Shown: in pieces, positions 1-8,050 of the stretch | Layout: every line of letters begins with the position of its first letter | How positions within the stretch are numbered: position 1 is the stretch's first letter | Assembly: GCA_035291645.1 (NCBI GenBank) | Contig: DATDRQ010000222.1 | Coordinates: forward strand, 1-8,050 | Length of the DNA stretch: 8,050 nt | Source of the DNA: DATDRQ01 sp035291645 | Lineage (GTDB): Bacteria; Chloroflexota; Anaerolineae; Anaerolineales; UBA4823 | Direction: 5' to 3' | The notes under the pieces: generated by a model | Databases searched by the model: none | What the model was told of the DNA's origin: nothing | Seen by the model: the letters and a program-made list of their open reading frames with translations, nothing else | Position numbers and translations under genes: made by a program

Positions 1-1200
1 CTGGCTGTAAATATCGGCGCAGATCACATAAGGCTCAACCCGGTAAACCGCGGCTTTTTCTCCGCTGTCGGAATGAAAGATGGGATTGAGCAGGTCAAAG
101 AGGGCGGCTGCCTGCTTTCCATCTCCAAGGCGAGCATAAGCCCAGGCGGTCCAGGTGGATGCATGGGTGTACTGCCCGCCGTTCTCACGCGTACCAGGGA
201 GGTACCCTTTAATGTAACCCGGGTCGCTGGTGGTTTTATCGAATGGCGGTGTAAAGAGAAGCGCCAGCCGGTCGTGCGGATTAACCAATCGGTCCAACAC
301 TGACTGCATAGCCTGGCGGCTGCGTTCGGAGTCGCCAACTCCGCTGAGAACAGCCCAGGATTGAGCGATGGCATCAATCTGGCATTCCATATCCTGGCTG
401 GAACCGAGCGCTGATCCATCATCATAATAAGCTCGGCGGTACCAATTGCCATCCCAGGCAGACTTTTCAACCGCAGCAGCGTAAGCATTCGCCCGGGACC
501 TGTACCGCTGCGCGGTTTCGATTTTCCCGTTCTTTTCACAAATTACAGCAAAGCGGTTCAGAACGTCGCAAAGGAACCAGGCCAACCAAACACTTTCGCC
601 TTGACCCTTCTCACCGACCCGGTTCAACCCGTCATTCCAATCACCGGTTCCGATTAATGGCAAACCATGCCGACCCGATGTAGAACCTTTCTCGATTGCT
701 CGCAGGCAGTGTTCTATCAGAGAATAGGACTCCTCGGTTGGTATGTACTCTCCGTAATGCTCATCTTCACCTTCTGACAATACTGGTGCTTTTAGGAAAG
801 GCACTTTTTCTTCCAGAATGGCGTTATCGCCCGTCGCTTCGATATACAGCGCAGTACCATAAGGCAGCCAGAGCAGGTCATCTGAAAACCGCGTACGCAC
901 GCCGCGGCCGGATGGCGGATGCCACCAATGCAATACGTCGCCTTCTTCGAACTGGCGTTGAGCCGCATTGAGGATCTGACCGCGGCTGATGGCCGGGTCA
1001 ATGGGGAACAAAGCCAAAACATCCTGTAGCTGATCGCGGAAGCCAAAAGCACCGCTGGATTGATAGAACCCAGTACGGCCCCAGATGCGGCTGGAAAGGG
1101 TCTGGTATAGCATCCACCGGTTCAAGATCAGGTCAGTCGCTGGTTCAGGGGTATGAACCTGAACAGTACCCAATAACTTATCCCAGAACACCTGCGTGCG
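1..1200 (-). other. GH94 phosphorylase-like catalytic domain, C-terminus cut off
   Basis: Residues about 2284-2683 form an (alpha/alpha)6-barrel phosphorylase domain. Visible motifs are YQSSGAFGFRDQLQD (1021-1065), HWWHPPSGRGVRTRFSDDLL (about 870-929), IGTGDWNDGLN (about 622-654) and ENGGQYTHAS (157-186). The GDWND aspartates at 631-633 and 640-642 lie in the block that carries the general acid in GH94 enzymes. The GGQYTHAS block belongs to the phosphate and sugar site. In Brucella Cgs this domain shortens the growing glucan by phosphorolysis and so controls chain length before ring closure. The sequence leaves the window at VEPYVICADIYSQ. The usual last 80-110 residues, including the GWTWYTGSAGW block, should lie just to the left. 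No key residue is missing in what is visible. Confidence 0.94.
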
Positions 1201-4200
1201 TTCATATGCTGCACTAACATTGCTTGGGTGATGGTACTTATTGGCCAAGTCAAGCGCGTGTTCTTTGTCGACTCCCTGACCAAGGACGAAGTAAATCTCT
1301 TCAGATGCATCGGGCAGCAGGTCCAAATGGACTTGCAGGATAGCACAAGGATCTTCACCAGGTGTAATTCGAGTTTCCAGTCCCAAACGGTGGAGTGCCG
1401 CGGGGAAGGCAGCGGTTCCGCCTCGCCCAAGGAACTCAACGCGGTCGGCAGTCAAGCCGTGGATGGTTTTGCTGGCAATCAGGAACGCGACTCGGTTTCC
1501 AAATTCGGGGCTGTACGGATTGGATGCCAGGAGGCATTGTTGGGCTGAATCATATTCCGGGATGATATAGGCCATGCTTGCGGCATGTGTCGTGCCCAGC
1601 ACCCACTCGACATATTGGGTTGCGGTAATCCGGCGCGTGTGGCTTAAGGTATTTTCCACTTTAAGATGGATAATCTTTACCGGGTCTTCCGGGCTGCCAA
1701 AAAGCGTCAGGAATTGACGGAGACCATGCGAGCTATGCTCAAAGGTGGTGTATCCTGCCCCGTGCGTGACTCGGTAAGGCTGGTTTGCCCCGGCTGGGAG
1801 CGGCGTGGGAGTCCACACTTCGCCGGTCTCCTCATCGCGCAGATAAAGCGCCTCACCGGTTGGATCCAGAACCGGATCATTTGACCAGGGAGTAAGGCGG
1901 TTTTCACTGCTGTTCAATGCCCAGGTAGACTGACTGCCGGCTTCACTGACCATAAAGCCAAATCCCGGATATCCAATTACATTCACCCAGGGAGCAGGTG
2001 TGGTTTTGCCGGGTGGCGAACCATCTGAATTGCCAGACGTCTCAGCTGGCAGGTAATTGTGCCCATTCCAGTCGATGATGTATTCGCGTCCATCGGCGCT
2101 GAAGCCGCCAAAGCCATTGTTGAACTTTAACTCACCCTTGGCGTCCAGGGGAAGCGTTTGAGGTGGGATTGCTGCCTTGTCTGGATCCACGGACTGCCGG
2201 GTCGGTGTGACATCCGGAAGATGGTGTACGGGATAGGAATATCCAATTATTTGATTGCCCAGGGATCCGTTGTCTCCAACAAGTAAAACACTCGCAGCTG
2301 TTTGGAGCAAAATATATTCATCCACGGCCATCTGATCACTGTACAGGATGTAGATTCCACCACGTTGGTGCAGCCACTCCTCGCCGTTCACATTGCTGAC
2401 CAGGCGATAAAGGATCCTATTCAATTCTGCGCCGTAATCCGTTGGTTGGCGATTAATGATGACGACATCTACCTTAAATCGCCGGCTGCGGAGAAATTTA
2501 TGCAACAACAAGGCTTCGCGCGGTAAGTCGATTTGTTTAGGATTGTCAACCTCTACCAGCAGGATGGGATAGTCGCCGGAGATGCCAAATCGCCAAAGCC
2601 CGGATTGGCCTAACCGGTTGGCACCGATCGTTTCTGGAGAAGCACGGACTGCCTTGAATGAGTAAATCAACGCGGACAGGACTTTCAGGATCTCTTTAAA
2701 AGATTCGGTGACGATTTCCTGCTTGCCCAGCCAGGTTTGGGCAGCGATGTTGGCCTGGTGGAAAGAATGCTCGATCAGTGTCCAATTGCGATAACGATTG
2801 GCCAGAGCAAGAATTGCCTCAAGGCTCTCGCCAGCAAATGTAAGGAATGCCAGATCTCCGCTTCCGTGAGGATCCAGCCTTATTTCCTGCCCCAGGGCAA
2901 AGATTGGATCGAATGTTGCCCCGGTTGTACCCGTGAGGTATTGGTGCGACGTCAAGGCGGCTGGATTGCGTAAGGATTGGTTCCTGCCGAGAAACTGATA
3001 CCGATCTGCTTCGTGCCGCGCGGCTGTATGATTTCCTTGAGCCACCAGCATATGACCCATGTAGATCGGAGTTTCCTGATTGGAGCGCGGACGCCGCTTG
3101 AAGATCTGCAAATCCAGCTCCGGAAAAAATTCGCTCTCGATAAACAGTTTATTGAAGGCCGGGTGGCGGACATCGGCGGACTGAGGCGCGAGGATAACTT
3201 CGCCATAGGACGTCAGACGGAGTTCCCGAGGTTCTCCGATATTATTATGCAGGTGGATTCGGCGGATCTCTACCGGATCGTCTGGAGTTACCGTCACCTC
3301 CATGGTGGAGGTGATTTCGTTTTCCGTTCGGCGGAATACCGCCATATGCGCGAAATAGGTGACCTGCATGTCTTCTGCGTTGCCAGGTATCGGTTGGTGA
3401 GCGGCAGACCAGGGCTTATCCCGATTTTGCGAGTCACCTCCAATGTCCTGGATGTAGACCCAGGTTCCCCACGGATCTAAAACACCGTCGGGCCGCCAGC
3501 GAGTAAGGTCAATATCGTTCCAGGAGCTATAACCTCCACCCATGTTGGAGAGAAGCACGTTGTAGGTACCGTTGGACAGAAGGTTCACCTGAGGAATGGG
3601 TGTTTGTACAGGAACCCTCCATGGATTGATTTCTTCCTGAACAGGGGTAAGGCGTTGTATTCCCTTAACATCCTCCGCATATGGATCTTGGGCTGGAACA
3701 GCATGGGGGATCTGCTCTTGCAGCAGCAGGTCTACGCTCTGAATGCGCGGGTCGCTGTGCATTCGGTGGACCATGATGTCATCATTGAGAAAATTGGCCA
3801 TCGCCATCAGGATCATGCCCTGGTGGTGTGACATGTATTCGCCCACTACGGCTGACTTTCCATCCAGCAGTAAACGGTCGGCGGTGAAATCAATCGATTC
3901 GTAAAGGCCATATAAACCGATCATTTTATGCTTGATGAGACTGGCAAGATTTCGAACCACGGCGTGGGGATCAAAACCAATTGCCATGAGCGAGGCATAA
4001 GGAGCAATGACCAGGTCATCTCCTAACCCGCGTTTGAATCCCAATCCGGGGACGCCAAAAGCCCGATACTGATAATTTTGATTGGTGTCGAATCGGTAAA
4101 ATCCAGACTCAGAGATACCCCAGGGTACCCCTTTGGCTTTTCCATAGGCGATCTGGTGGAGGACCGCTCCATGGGTACTTTCTGCCAGCAGCGTTCCGGG

Positions 4201-7200
4201 GTAAGAACGTAAAAAGAGCGAGGGCATCAAGTATTCGAACATTGTCCCGCTCCACGAAAGCAGGACATAAGAATTTTCTACGCGGGTCACCGGTCGGCCA
4301 AGGTGCAGCCAGTGAGATTGCGGTACATCGCCTTTTGCGATCGCCAGAATGGACGCAATACGCGCCTCTGAGGCTAGTAGATCGTAATAGTTCTGGTCAA
4401 GCTGTCCGGTGACCATGTTAAAGCCGATATGGAAGACCCGGCGTTTAAAATGATAAAGGAAGCGGAAATCCATCTCATCGACATACTGCTCCGCGCGCGA
4501 GAAGATCAGCGCATATTTATCCACCAGTGAACCCGCATTTTCAGCCGCATGCGCAAGAGCCTGAGTTAACTTTGTCAGCCATTCTTCCGCAGCTGTGTCT
4601 GAAGCAGCGTCAGGATTGGATATGCCTTCCATCTGATCATTCGGCTCAGCTAACAGGCCATTCAGGGTGGCAATATGTTGTTTCGCTTCCTCGATACGGA
4701 CGCGCACTTGCCCAAAGGCAATATTGTAGGGTAAAGAGGTTCTCAGAGCGGTCATCGTTTTAACGAAGCGCTCATCCCGGAGCCGCATGGGAGGATTTTC
4801 GAATAAGGGAATCCAGGGTACCAGTTCCAGGATCGTACGTTGAACAGCCAGGTGATGCCGTTCAGTTTGTGCTGCCACTTCCTGCAGTTTCCCAAGGGTC
4901 GCCAGGTTAAAGGCGGAGCGTCCCACTTTGACAAGCTCCATCAGCCGGCGCGAAAGATCCTGCCAGAATGGTCCGCTGGCTTTTACGTAGAGCGGGAACC
5001 AGCGTTCAGGTTTCATCCGCACCGCCAGAATTTCGGCGTGAATCTCCTTGATGCGTTGGTTTATTCCTTCAACTTGTTGGTCAAACTCAGGTTTACGCAT
5101 GCCCGTCAGCGTTTCCGTCAGATTGGCTAGCGTGTCTAAATATCCTTGCCATAATTCCCAACGGAAAGCAGGTTCGCTAGGCATCCGCCTGCAGGCCTGG
5201 GCCGTGATAATCAGGCTGGCAGCCAGATTGCCGCTATCCACTGTGGAGATGTAGCTCGGGTGGAGCGGTTTCAGGGTCAGGGTATCATACCAATTCAAGA
5301 AATGTCCGCGGTAGCGCTCAAGTTGTTCGAGCGTTTCGATCGTGGTTGCCAGACGGGTAGCCAGCCCGAGCTGGTCCAGGTAGCCAAGGTCATAGGCTGC
5401 CAGGGTTGAAGTGAGCAATAAACCGATATTGGTTGGCGAGGTCCGGTGGGCGATTGCCCCAATGGGTGATTCCTGATAGTGATCGGGAGGCAGCCAATGA
5501 TCTTCCGGTCCGACAAAACGTTCGAAAAAGCCCCAGGTTCGCCGGGTGACTTGTCGTAAAAGATTTATTTGGTCTGCGTTTAAGGGATTGATATGTTCGA
5601 TGATTGGCCGATTAATCCACCAGGCGATGAATGGCGAGAGGATCCACAGCAGCAATACCGGATAAGCATACTTGAGCGCGGGGGCCGAACCACTCTGAGT
5701 GGTGATCGAAATTATCTGCAACCCGGCTGTAAAAATCAAAGTCAGGAAAGCAATGATGCCCATTTTCTGCCAGGCAATGTTCCGACGCGCTTGCGCATTA
5801 AACATTCGAGCGGTTTGCGCAGCAGTTGTCCATTGCAGAAGATCGCGGTGACTGATCCATAAACGATAGATGGAGGTGAACGCAGCATCGATTGAGATAT
5901 AAGCTTCATAAGGCAGGAAAGCTATCGCCAATAGGCAGCGCATAAGGTTCCAACCCAGTGGACGAAGGGCAACCCGCGGGACCTCACCACCCAGGATTTG
6001 GAGCGCGCTGCGGGTTATACCCGTCAACAACGGGACACCAAGCGAAAGTGCAATTACTGCCGTCCAGACACCAGCGAGGCCGGGCAAAAAAATCATGCCG
6101 AGAATAAAGATCAGCAAGAGGGATGGTGCCAGCAAAGCCCGGCGCAAGTTGTCAAAGATTTTCCAGCGATCGATGACCGAAAAATTTATGCCAAACTTCG
6201 CGGGTTGGAATAACCAGGGCAGCAGCTGCCAGTCTCCACGGATCCAGCGCCGCTGGCGCATGGCCTGAATGAGGTAACTTTGTGGGTAATCCTCGATCAT
6301 CGTGATATCGGTGACCAGACCTGCGTGCCCCATTAACCCCTCAAGAAGGTCGTGACTGAGGACGGTGTTTTCAGGAATATGGCCTTCTACGCTGCGCGTG
6401 AAGGAATCTACGTCGTAAATTCCTTTGCCAACGTAGCTACCCTCCTCGAACAGATCCTGGTAGGCGTCGGAGACCGCCAGGGTGTACAAATCCAACCCGG
6501 CATCACCCGCGAAGAAGCGTGTAAACCAGGAATGATTAGAACTTTTGGGATGAATTTCCATTCGCGGTTGCAACACTGTGTAGCCGGAAATAACGCGACC
6601 AGTCTTGTCATCGAACACTGCCCTATTAAGGGGGTGAGCCAGGGTACCGGCCAGACGGCTAGCTGCACCCCGCGGCAATATGGTGTCTGTGTCGAGTGTG
6701 ATAACGAAACGAATGTGCTGCAGCGCTTCCCTGCATGAACTTGTGGCACCGATTCCATCTGTAACGGCGGAAAATGACAGGCCTTTCTCGCCGCGCAGTA
6801 GCAGATTTAGCTCATGCAGCTTTCCGCGTTTGCGCTCCCAACCGATCCATTTTCTTTCAGACGGGTTCCACAACCGTTTGCGATGTAAGAAGAAAAAGAG
6901 GGCGGGGTTGCTATAGGGCACATCCCGCGGATTTCCATCACCATTCGTTGAGGTATTCGTGTCCCCATACTTGCGATTGAGGGCTGCGACCACCGAAGTA
7001 GCATACTGTACCAGACCCTCATCCTCTGGCAAGGATTCAAGATCCGCATCGGTAAAGTCGGTCAGTAATGCGAAAAGCAATCCTGGTTCTGGATTACGAA
7101 GGTAATGCAATTCGAGCTGGTGAGCGAGGGAGTCGACTTCTTTGCGGCTGGTAATCAAAGCGGGGATGACGACCAGGGTTTGGAAGGGATCAGGAATTTC

Positions 7201-8050
7201 ACCCTTAAAGTCCATTTTAGGTAAAATATGCGGCCGGATCACCAGAGTGATCAACCAATTGATCAGACTGGTGGAAACCGTTAACGCTGGAATAAGGAGA
7301 GCGAAGGCAAGCGCAATCCCGACGGTCCATTGTAACGGGGTGTTTCCAGCCATTTGGGGAAAAGCCCATAGAGAATTCCCAGATGGGAGTGTGAAGGACC
7401 GAAGCAATTCTGGCAACGGCAATGCCATTGTAAGCAGACCGAGCAACAGGATTGTAAGCAGCAATATCGTGGCAAGGTAAAAAAATGTTGGATTTTGGAA
7501 CACCTTGCGTTTTAACGATGTGCTCAGGTCCGGCTTGTAACCGACTTGCTGCTCCAGCACAGCCCGGCCTTTTCCTAACAGGAACTCGCCGATATGGATG
7601 CCGGAATGCACCAGAATCGGTTTATCCTGAATTTTCGCAACGCCATTATTTACGGTTAAGGTATCCGGATCGGATGGTGGATCATCTGGCCCATCCGCTT
7701 GCGAATAAGAGGAAAAGTTCGGCCCATTTGAATTCGCCAGATCCAGCATACTCTCAGCCAGCTCATTCTCGCCTCGACCAGTGGCGAGAGAAAGCTTTTC
7801 GATCTCCTTACGATACATGTCGCGGGTCTTGAAGTCCATCCGGGAATAGATTCCGGCCGGATCTTTCCGCAAAGTTTGTTCCAATCGGCTAACCGATTCA
7901 AAGAAATCACGCCAGTCCTGTTCGGAGATGGTTCTCAGGCTGAGGATAATGTTTGCGACACCATCGGTGTTTAGACTGCGGCCTGCGGCAGCCTCGCCGG
8001 AATAAAATTGGACGTCCTCACCTGGCAGGCCTGGGATAAATGGAGGTAAA
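1..8050 (-). CDS. ndvB: Cyclic beta-1,2-glucan synthase, partial (both ends outside the window)
   Basis: One uninterrupted minus-strand frame fills the window: 2683 codons from 8049 down to 1, with no in-frame stop. The protein makes cyclic beta-1,2-glucan from UDP-glucose at the inner membrane. Module order is soluble N-terminus, two membrane segments, GT84 transferase, four or five membrane segments, GH189 cyclisation domain, beta-sandwich, alpha/beta segment, second beta-sandwich and GH94 phosphorylase domain. This is the architecture of Agrobacterium ChvB, Sinorhizobium NdvB and Brucella Cgs. The key motifs are present: LDTDT (residues 452-456 counted from 8049), QRRW (599-602), NWYDT, STVDSGN, LLASEAR, WGISES, FRDQLQD and GDWND. 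The family usually has about 2700-2900 residues, so roughly 100-200 residues are missing at the N-terminus and about 100 at the C-terminus. The first in-frame Met codons (7839, 7818) lie inside a conserved segment and are not starts. No frameshift is visible. Family assignment is near certain; substrate and ring size are inferred from the family. Confidence 0.96.
1220..2139 (-). other. Second beta-sandwich domain in front of the GH94 catalytic barrel
   Basis: Residues about 1971-2274 open with FNNGFGGFSADGREYII, the same GGF/GGY-type entry motif as the first sandwich, followed by TPAPWVNVIGYPGFGFMVSE (about 1945-2005). ENRLTPWSNDPV (about 1858-1893), GEALYLRDEETGEVWTPTP (about 1800-1857), YVEWVLG (about 1600-1620) and the DPCAILQVHLDL segment (about 1312-1350) come next. 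These are the conserved blocks of the domain before the GH94 barrel in cyclic glucan synthases and cellobiose/laminaribiose phosphorylases, where it contributes to the substrate-binding cleft. It resembles the upstream sandwich in its opening motif, which suggests an old internal duplication. Confidence 0.88.
2240..2814 (-). other. Alpha/beta segment between the two beta-sandwiches, fold unassigned
   Basis: Residues about 1746-1937 contain family-conserved patches: NRLGQSGLWRFGISGDYPIL (about 2560-2620), DVVIINRQ (about 2450-2475) and GGIYILYSDQM (about 2325-2360). Hydrophobic strands alternate with helices in order: ILLVEV, a helix at REALLLHKFLRS, VDVVIIN, a helix at AELNRILYRLV, GIYILYS, a helix at AVDEYILLQTAA, then SVLLVG. 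That is the pattern of a small three-layer alpha/beta domain. It has no GDWND, DxD or other catalytic motif that I recognise. It is present in the family at this place, so it is not an insertion special to this gene. No function is assigned. Confidence 0.65.
2815..3588 (-). other. First beta-sandwich domain (Glyco_transf_36 / GH94 N-terminal-like)
   Basis: Residues about 1488-1745 begin with NGTYNVLLSNMGGGYSSWND, the entry motif of the beta-sandwich found at the front of GH94-type phosphorylases. DPWGTWVYIQD (about 3445-3480), a long run of beta-rich sequence with VEIRRIHLHNN (about 3240-3275), and the family's GATFDPIFALGQEIRL segment (about 2880-2930) follow. In phosphorylases this domain precedes the catalytic barrel. 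Here it sits directly behind the cyclisation domain and is not followed by its own GH94 catalytic barrel, so its role is probably structural or glucan-binding. The domain type is clear from the motifs; function is inferred. Confidence 0.83.
3706..5589 (-). other. Cyclisation domain, glycoamylase-like (GH189; Pfam Glycoamylase)
   Basis: Residues about 821-1448 match the central domain of cyclic glucan synthases. The domain was isolated from a Thermoanaerobacter enzyme and shown to close beta-1,2-glucan rings by transglycosylation without hydrolysis. Conserved blocks in order are HRTSPTNIGLLL with LAAYDLGY (about 5360-5445), GHFLNWYDT and STVDSGNLA (5221-5310), YYDLLASEARIAS with Glu1228 (4366-4368), LLSWSGTMFEYLMP (4228-4270), GVPWGISESG with Glu1314 (4108-4110), YQYRAFGVPGLG and DDLVIAPYAS (about 3985-4072), GLYESIDFT with Glu1384 (3898-3900), MSHHQGMILMA (about 3800-3835) and LLLQEQIP (3706-3729). 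Glu1228 and Glu1314 are 86 residues apart, which fits the catalytic pair as I remember it for the Thermoanaerobacter enzyme; this is unverified. The fold is expected to be an (alpha/alpha)6 barrel. The segment about 4520-4720 is a poorly conserved helical connector within the domain. Confidence 0.92.
5614..6129 (-). other. Transmembrane bundle between the GT84 and cyclisation domains
   Basis: At least four hydrophobic segments follow the QRRW motif. They are about residues 641-657 (SLLLIFILGMIFLPG), 661-678 (VWTAVIALSLGVPLLTGI), 763-782 (MGIIAFLTLIFTAGLQIISI) and 797-812 (PVLLLWILSPFIAWWI). A weaker one lies at about 703-715 (MRCLLAIAFLPYE). With the two upstream helices this gives six or seven membrane passes, consistent with the multi-pass topology known for Brucella Cgs, in which the catalytic parts are cytoplasmic. 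The stretch between the third and fourth strong helices (about 5770-5890) is amphipathic and basic and may be an interface helix. Helix boundaries are by eye. Confidence 0.8.
6130..7221 (-). other. GT84 glycosyltransferase domain (beta-1,2-glucosyl transfer from UDP-glucose)
   Basis: Residues about 277-640 form the processive transferase. The four acidic/aromatic signatures of the GT2-like fold are all present in order: Asp331 in ALLTDFTDA (7057-7059), the LDTDT motif with Asp453 and Asp455 (6685-6693), Glu586-Asp587 in MIEDYPQS (6289-6294), and Gln599 to Trp602 in QRRWIRGDWQ (6244-6255). Between the first two lies the conserved block FFFLHRKRLWNP, the RKW stretch and WERKRGKLHELN (about 6805-6905), which is characteristic of this family and absent from ordinary cellulose synthases. 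The conserved GIYDVDSF and LSHDLLEG segments (about 6340-6420) also match. In Brucella Cgs these residues carry initiation and elongation of the protein-linked glucan. The domain faces the cytoplasm, with membrane helices on both sides. All signature residues are intact, so activity is expected. Confidence 0.95.
7237..7485 (-). other. Two transmembrane segments before the GT84 domain
   Basis: The first segment, about residues 189-209 (7485-7423), reads FFYLATILLLTILLLGLLTMA and is flanked on its N-terminal side by the basic stretch SLKRK. The second, about residues 243-271 (7323-7237), contains VGIALAFALLIPALTVSTS followed by INWLITLVI. It is long enough for one long helix or a helix with a re-entrant part. 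They anchor the N-terminus and are followed directly by the transferase domain, the same placement as in ChvB and Cgs. Exact helix ends are estimated by eye. Confidence 0.82.
7486..8049 (-). other. N-terminal soluble region of the glucan synthase
   Basis: Residues 1-188 of the visible protein precede the first membrane segment. The part around 7790-7900 contains PAGIYSRMDFKTRDMYRKEI followed by a TGRGENELAESML-like stretch. This matches the conserved block before the first membrane helices in NdvB-type synthases (PxGxYxxMDFxTRDxYR). A second conserved patch (about 7545-7617) reads HSGIHIGEFLLGKGRAVLE and corresponds to the family's HVGYYLIDxGRxxLE motif. The two patches are joined by a polar linker, described separately. 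The region is probably cytoplasmic because the GT84 active site that follows must face UDP-glucose. No catalytic role is known to me for this part. The gene begins beyond the right edge. Confidence 0.85.
7621..7737 (-). other. Low-complexity Ser/Asp/Pro-rich linker in the N-terminal region
   Basis: About 39 residues rich in Asn, Ser, Gly, Asp and Pro, with a core that reads SYSQADGPDDPPSDPDT, separate the two conserved N-terminal patches. In the NdvB-type sequences I remember, the helix ending in the ELA-like stretch and the HVGYYLID motif are separated by a shorter spacer, so part of this looks like a lineage-specific insertion. It has no hydrophobic or catalytic character and is most likely disordered. 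The comparison of lengths is from memory, not from an alignment. Confidence 0.6.

Noticed and set aside
24..539. Minus-strand open frame of 171 codons in a different frame
   Set aside because: It overlaps the GH94 domain out of frame. The in-frame reading there gives the conserved ENGGQYTHAS block, so this frame is a shadow.
1..1200. A separate cellobiose or laminaribiose phosphorylase gene
   Set aside because: The GH94 domain is in the same uninterrupted frame as the upstream modules, with no stop, start or spacer between them.
2977..3480. Plus-strand open frame of 167 codons
   Set aside because: It lies antisense to the conserved first beta-sandwich of the glucan synthase. Its translation shows no recognisable family, and it is best explained as a chance open frame opposite a constrained coding frame.
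6352..6758. Overlapping plus-strand (128 codons) and minus-strand (116 codons) frames
   Set aside because: Both cover the GT84 DxD region, where the long minus frame gives LDTDT and GIYDVDSF. The alternatives have no family resemblance.
6130..7221. Cellulose synthase (BcsA-like) as an alternative identity
   Set aside because: The D, DxD, ED and QxxRW signature is shared with GT2 enzymes. However, the WERKRGKLHELN block and the following cyclisation and GH94 domains are specific to cyclic beta-1,2-glucan synthases, and no PilZ domain is seen.
7816..7839. In-frame Met codons as a possible gene start
   Set aside because: They lie inside the conserved RMDFKTRDMYRK segment, and homologous-looking sequence continues upstream to the window edge. 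The start is outside the window.
1..8050. Promoters, terminators, riboswitches, repeats, CRISPR arrays, tRNAs or insertion sequences
   Set aside because: The whole window is coding on one strand. No direct or inverted repeat array, transposase, tRNA-like fold or hairpin with a T-run stood out, and none would be expected inside this conserved gene.

Overview
The whole window lies inside one very long gene on the minus strand. Reading the reverse complement with codons that begin at window positions divisible by 3, I checked every codon from 8049 down to 1 and found no stop. That gives 2683 continuous codons with neither the true start nor the stop in view. The product is recognisable along its full length as a cyclic beta-1,2-glucan synthase (NdvB/ChvB/Cgs type), a membrane enzyme that normally has about 2700-2900 residues.

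Layout in protein order, from the right end of the window to the left: a soluble N-terminal region (8049-7486); two hydrophobic segments (7485-7237); a family 84 glycosyltransferase domain with the D, DxD, ED and QxxRW signature (about 7221-6130); four or five further membrane segments (6129-5614); the glycoamylase-like cyclisation domain, now GH189 (about 5589-3706); a beta-sandwich domain (about 3588-2815); an alternating beta/alpha segment of unassigned fold (about 2814-2240); a second beta-sandwich (about 2139-1220); and the GH94 phosphorylase-like catalytic domain (about 1200 to the left edge, cut off).

The known division of labour in this family explains the order. The GT84 domain extends a beta-1,2-glucan chain from UDP-glucose at the cytoplasmic face, the GH94 domain trims chains by phosphorolysis to set their length, and the GH189 domain closes the ring by transglycosylation. 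The cyclic glucan is then exported and serves in osmoadaptation or host interaction. All signature motifs I looked for are present, so the enzyme is probably active.

GC content is about one half (estimated by eye) and no neighbouring genes are visible, so the host cannot be fixed. The closest impression from memory is a non-proteobacterial lineage such as Chloroflexota, at low confidence. There are no intergenic regions, RNA genes, mobile elements, repeats or CRISPR arrays here. I found no undescribed multi-gene system. The points most worth a second look are the alpha/beta segment between the two beta-sandwiches and a Ser/Asp/Pro-rich N-terminal linker.
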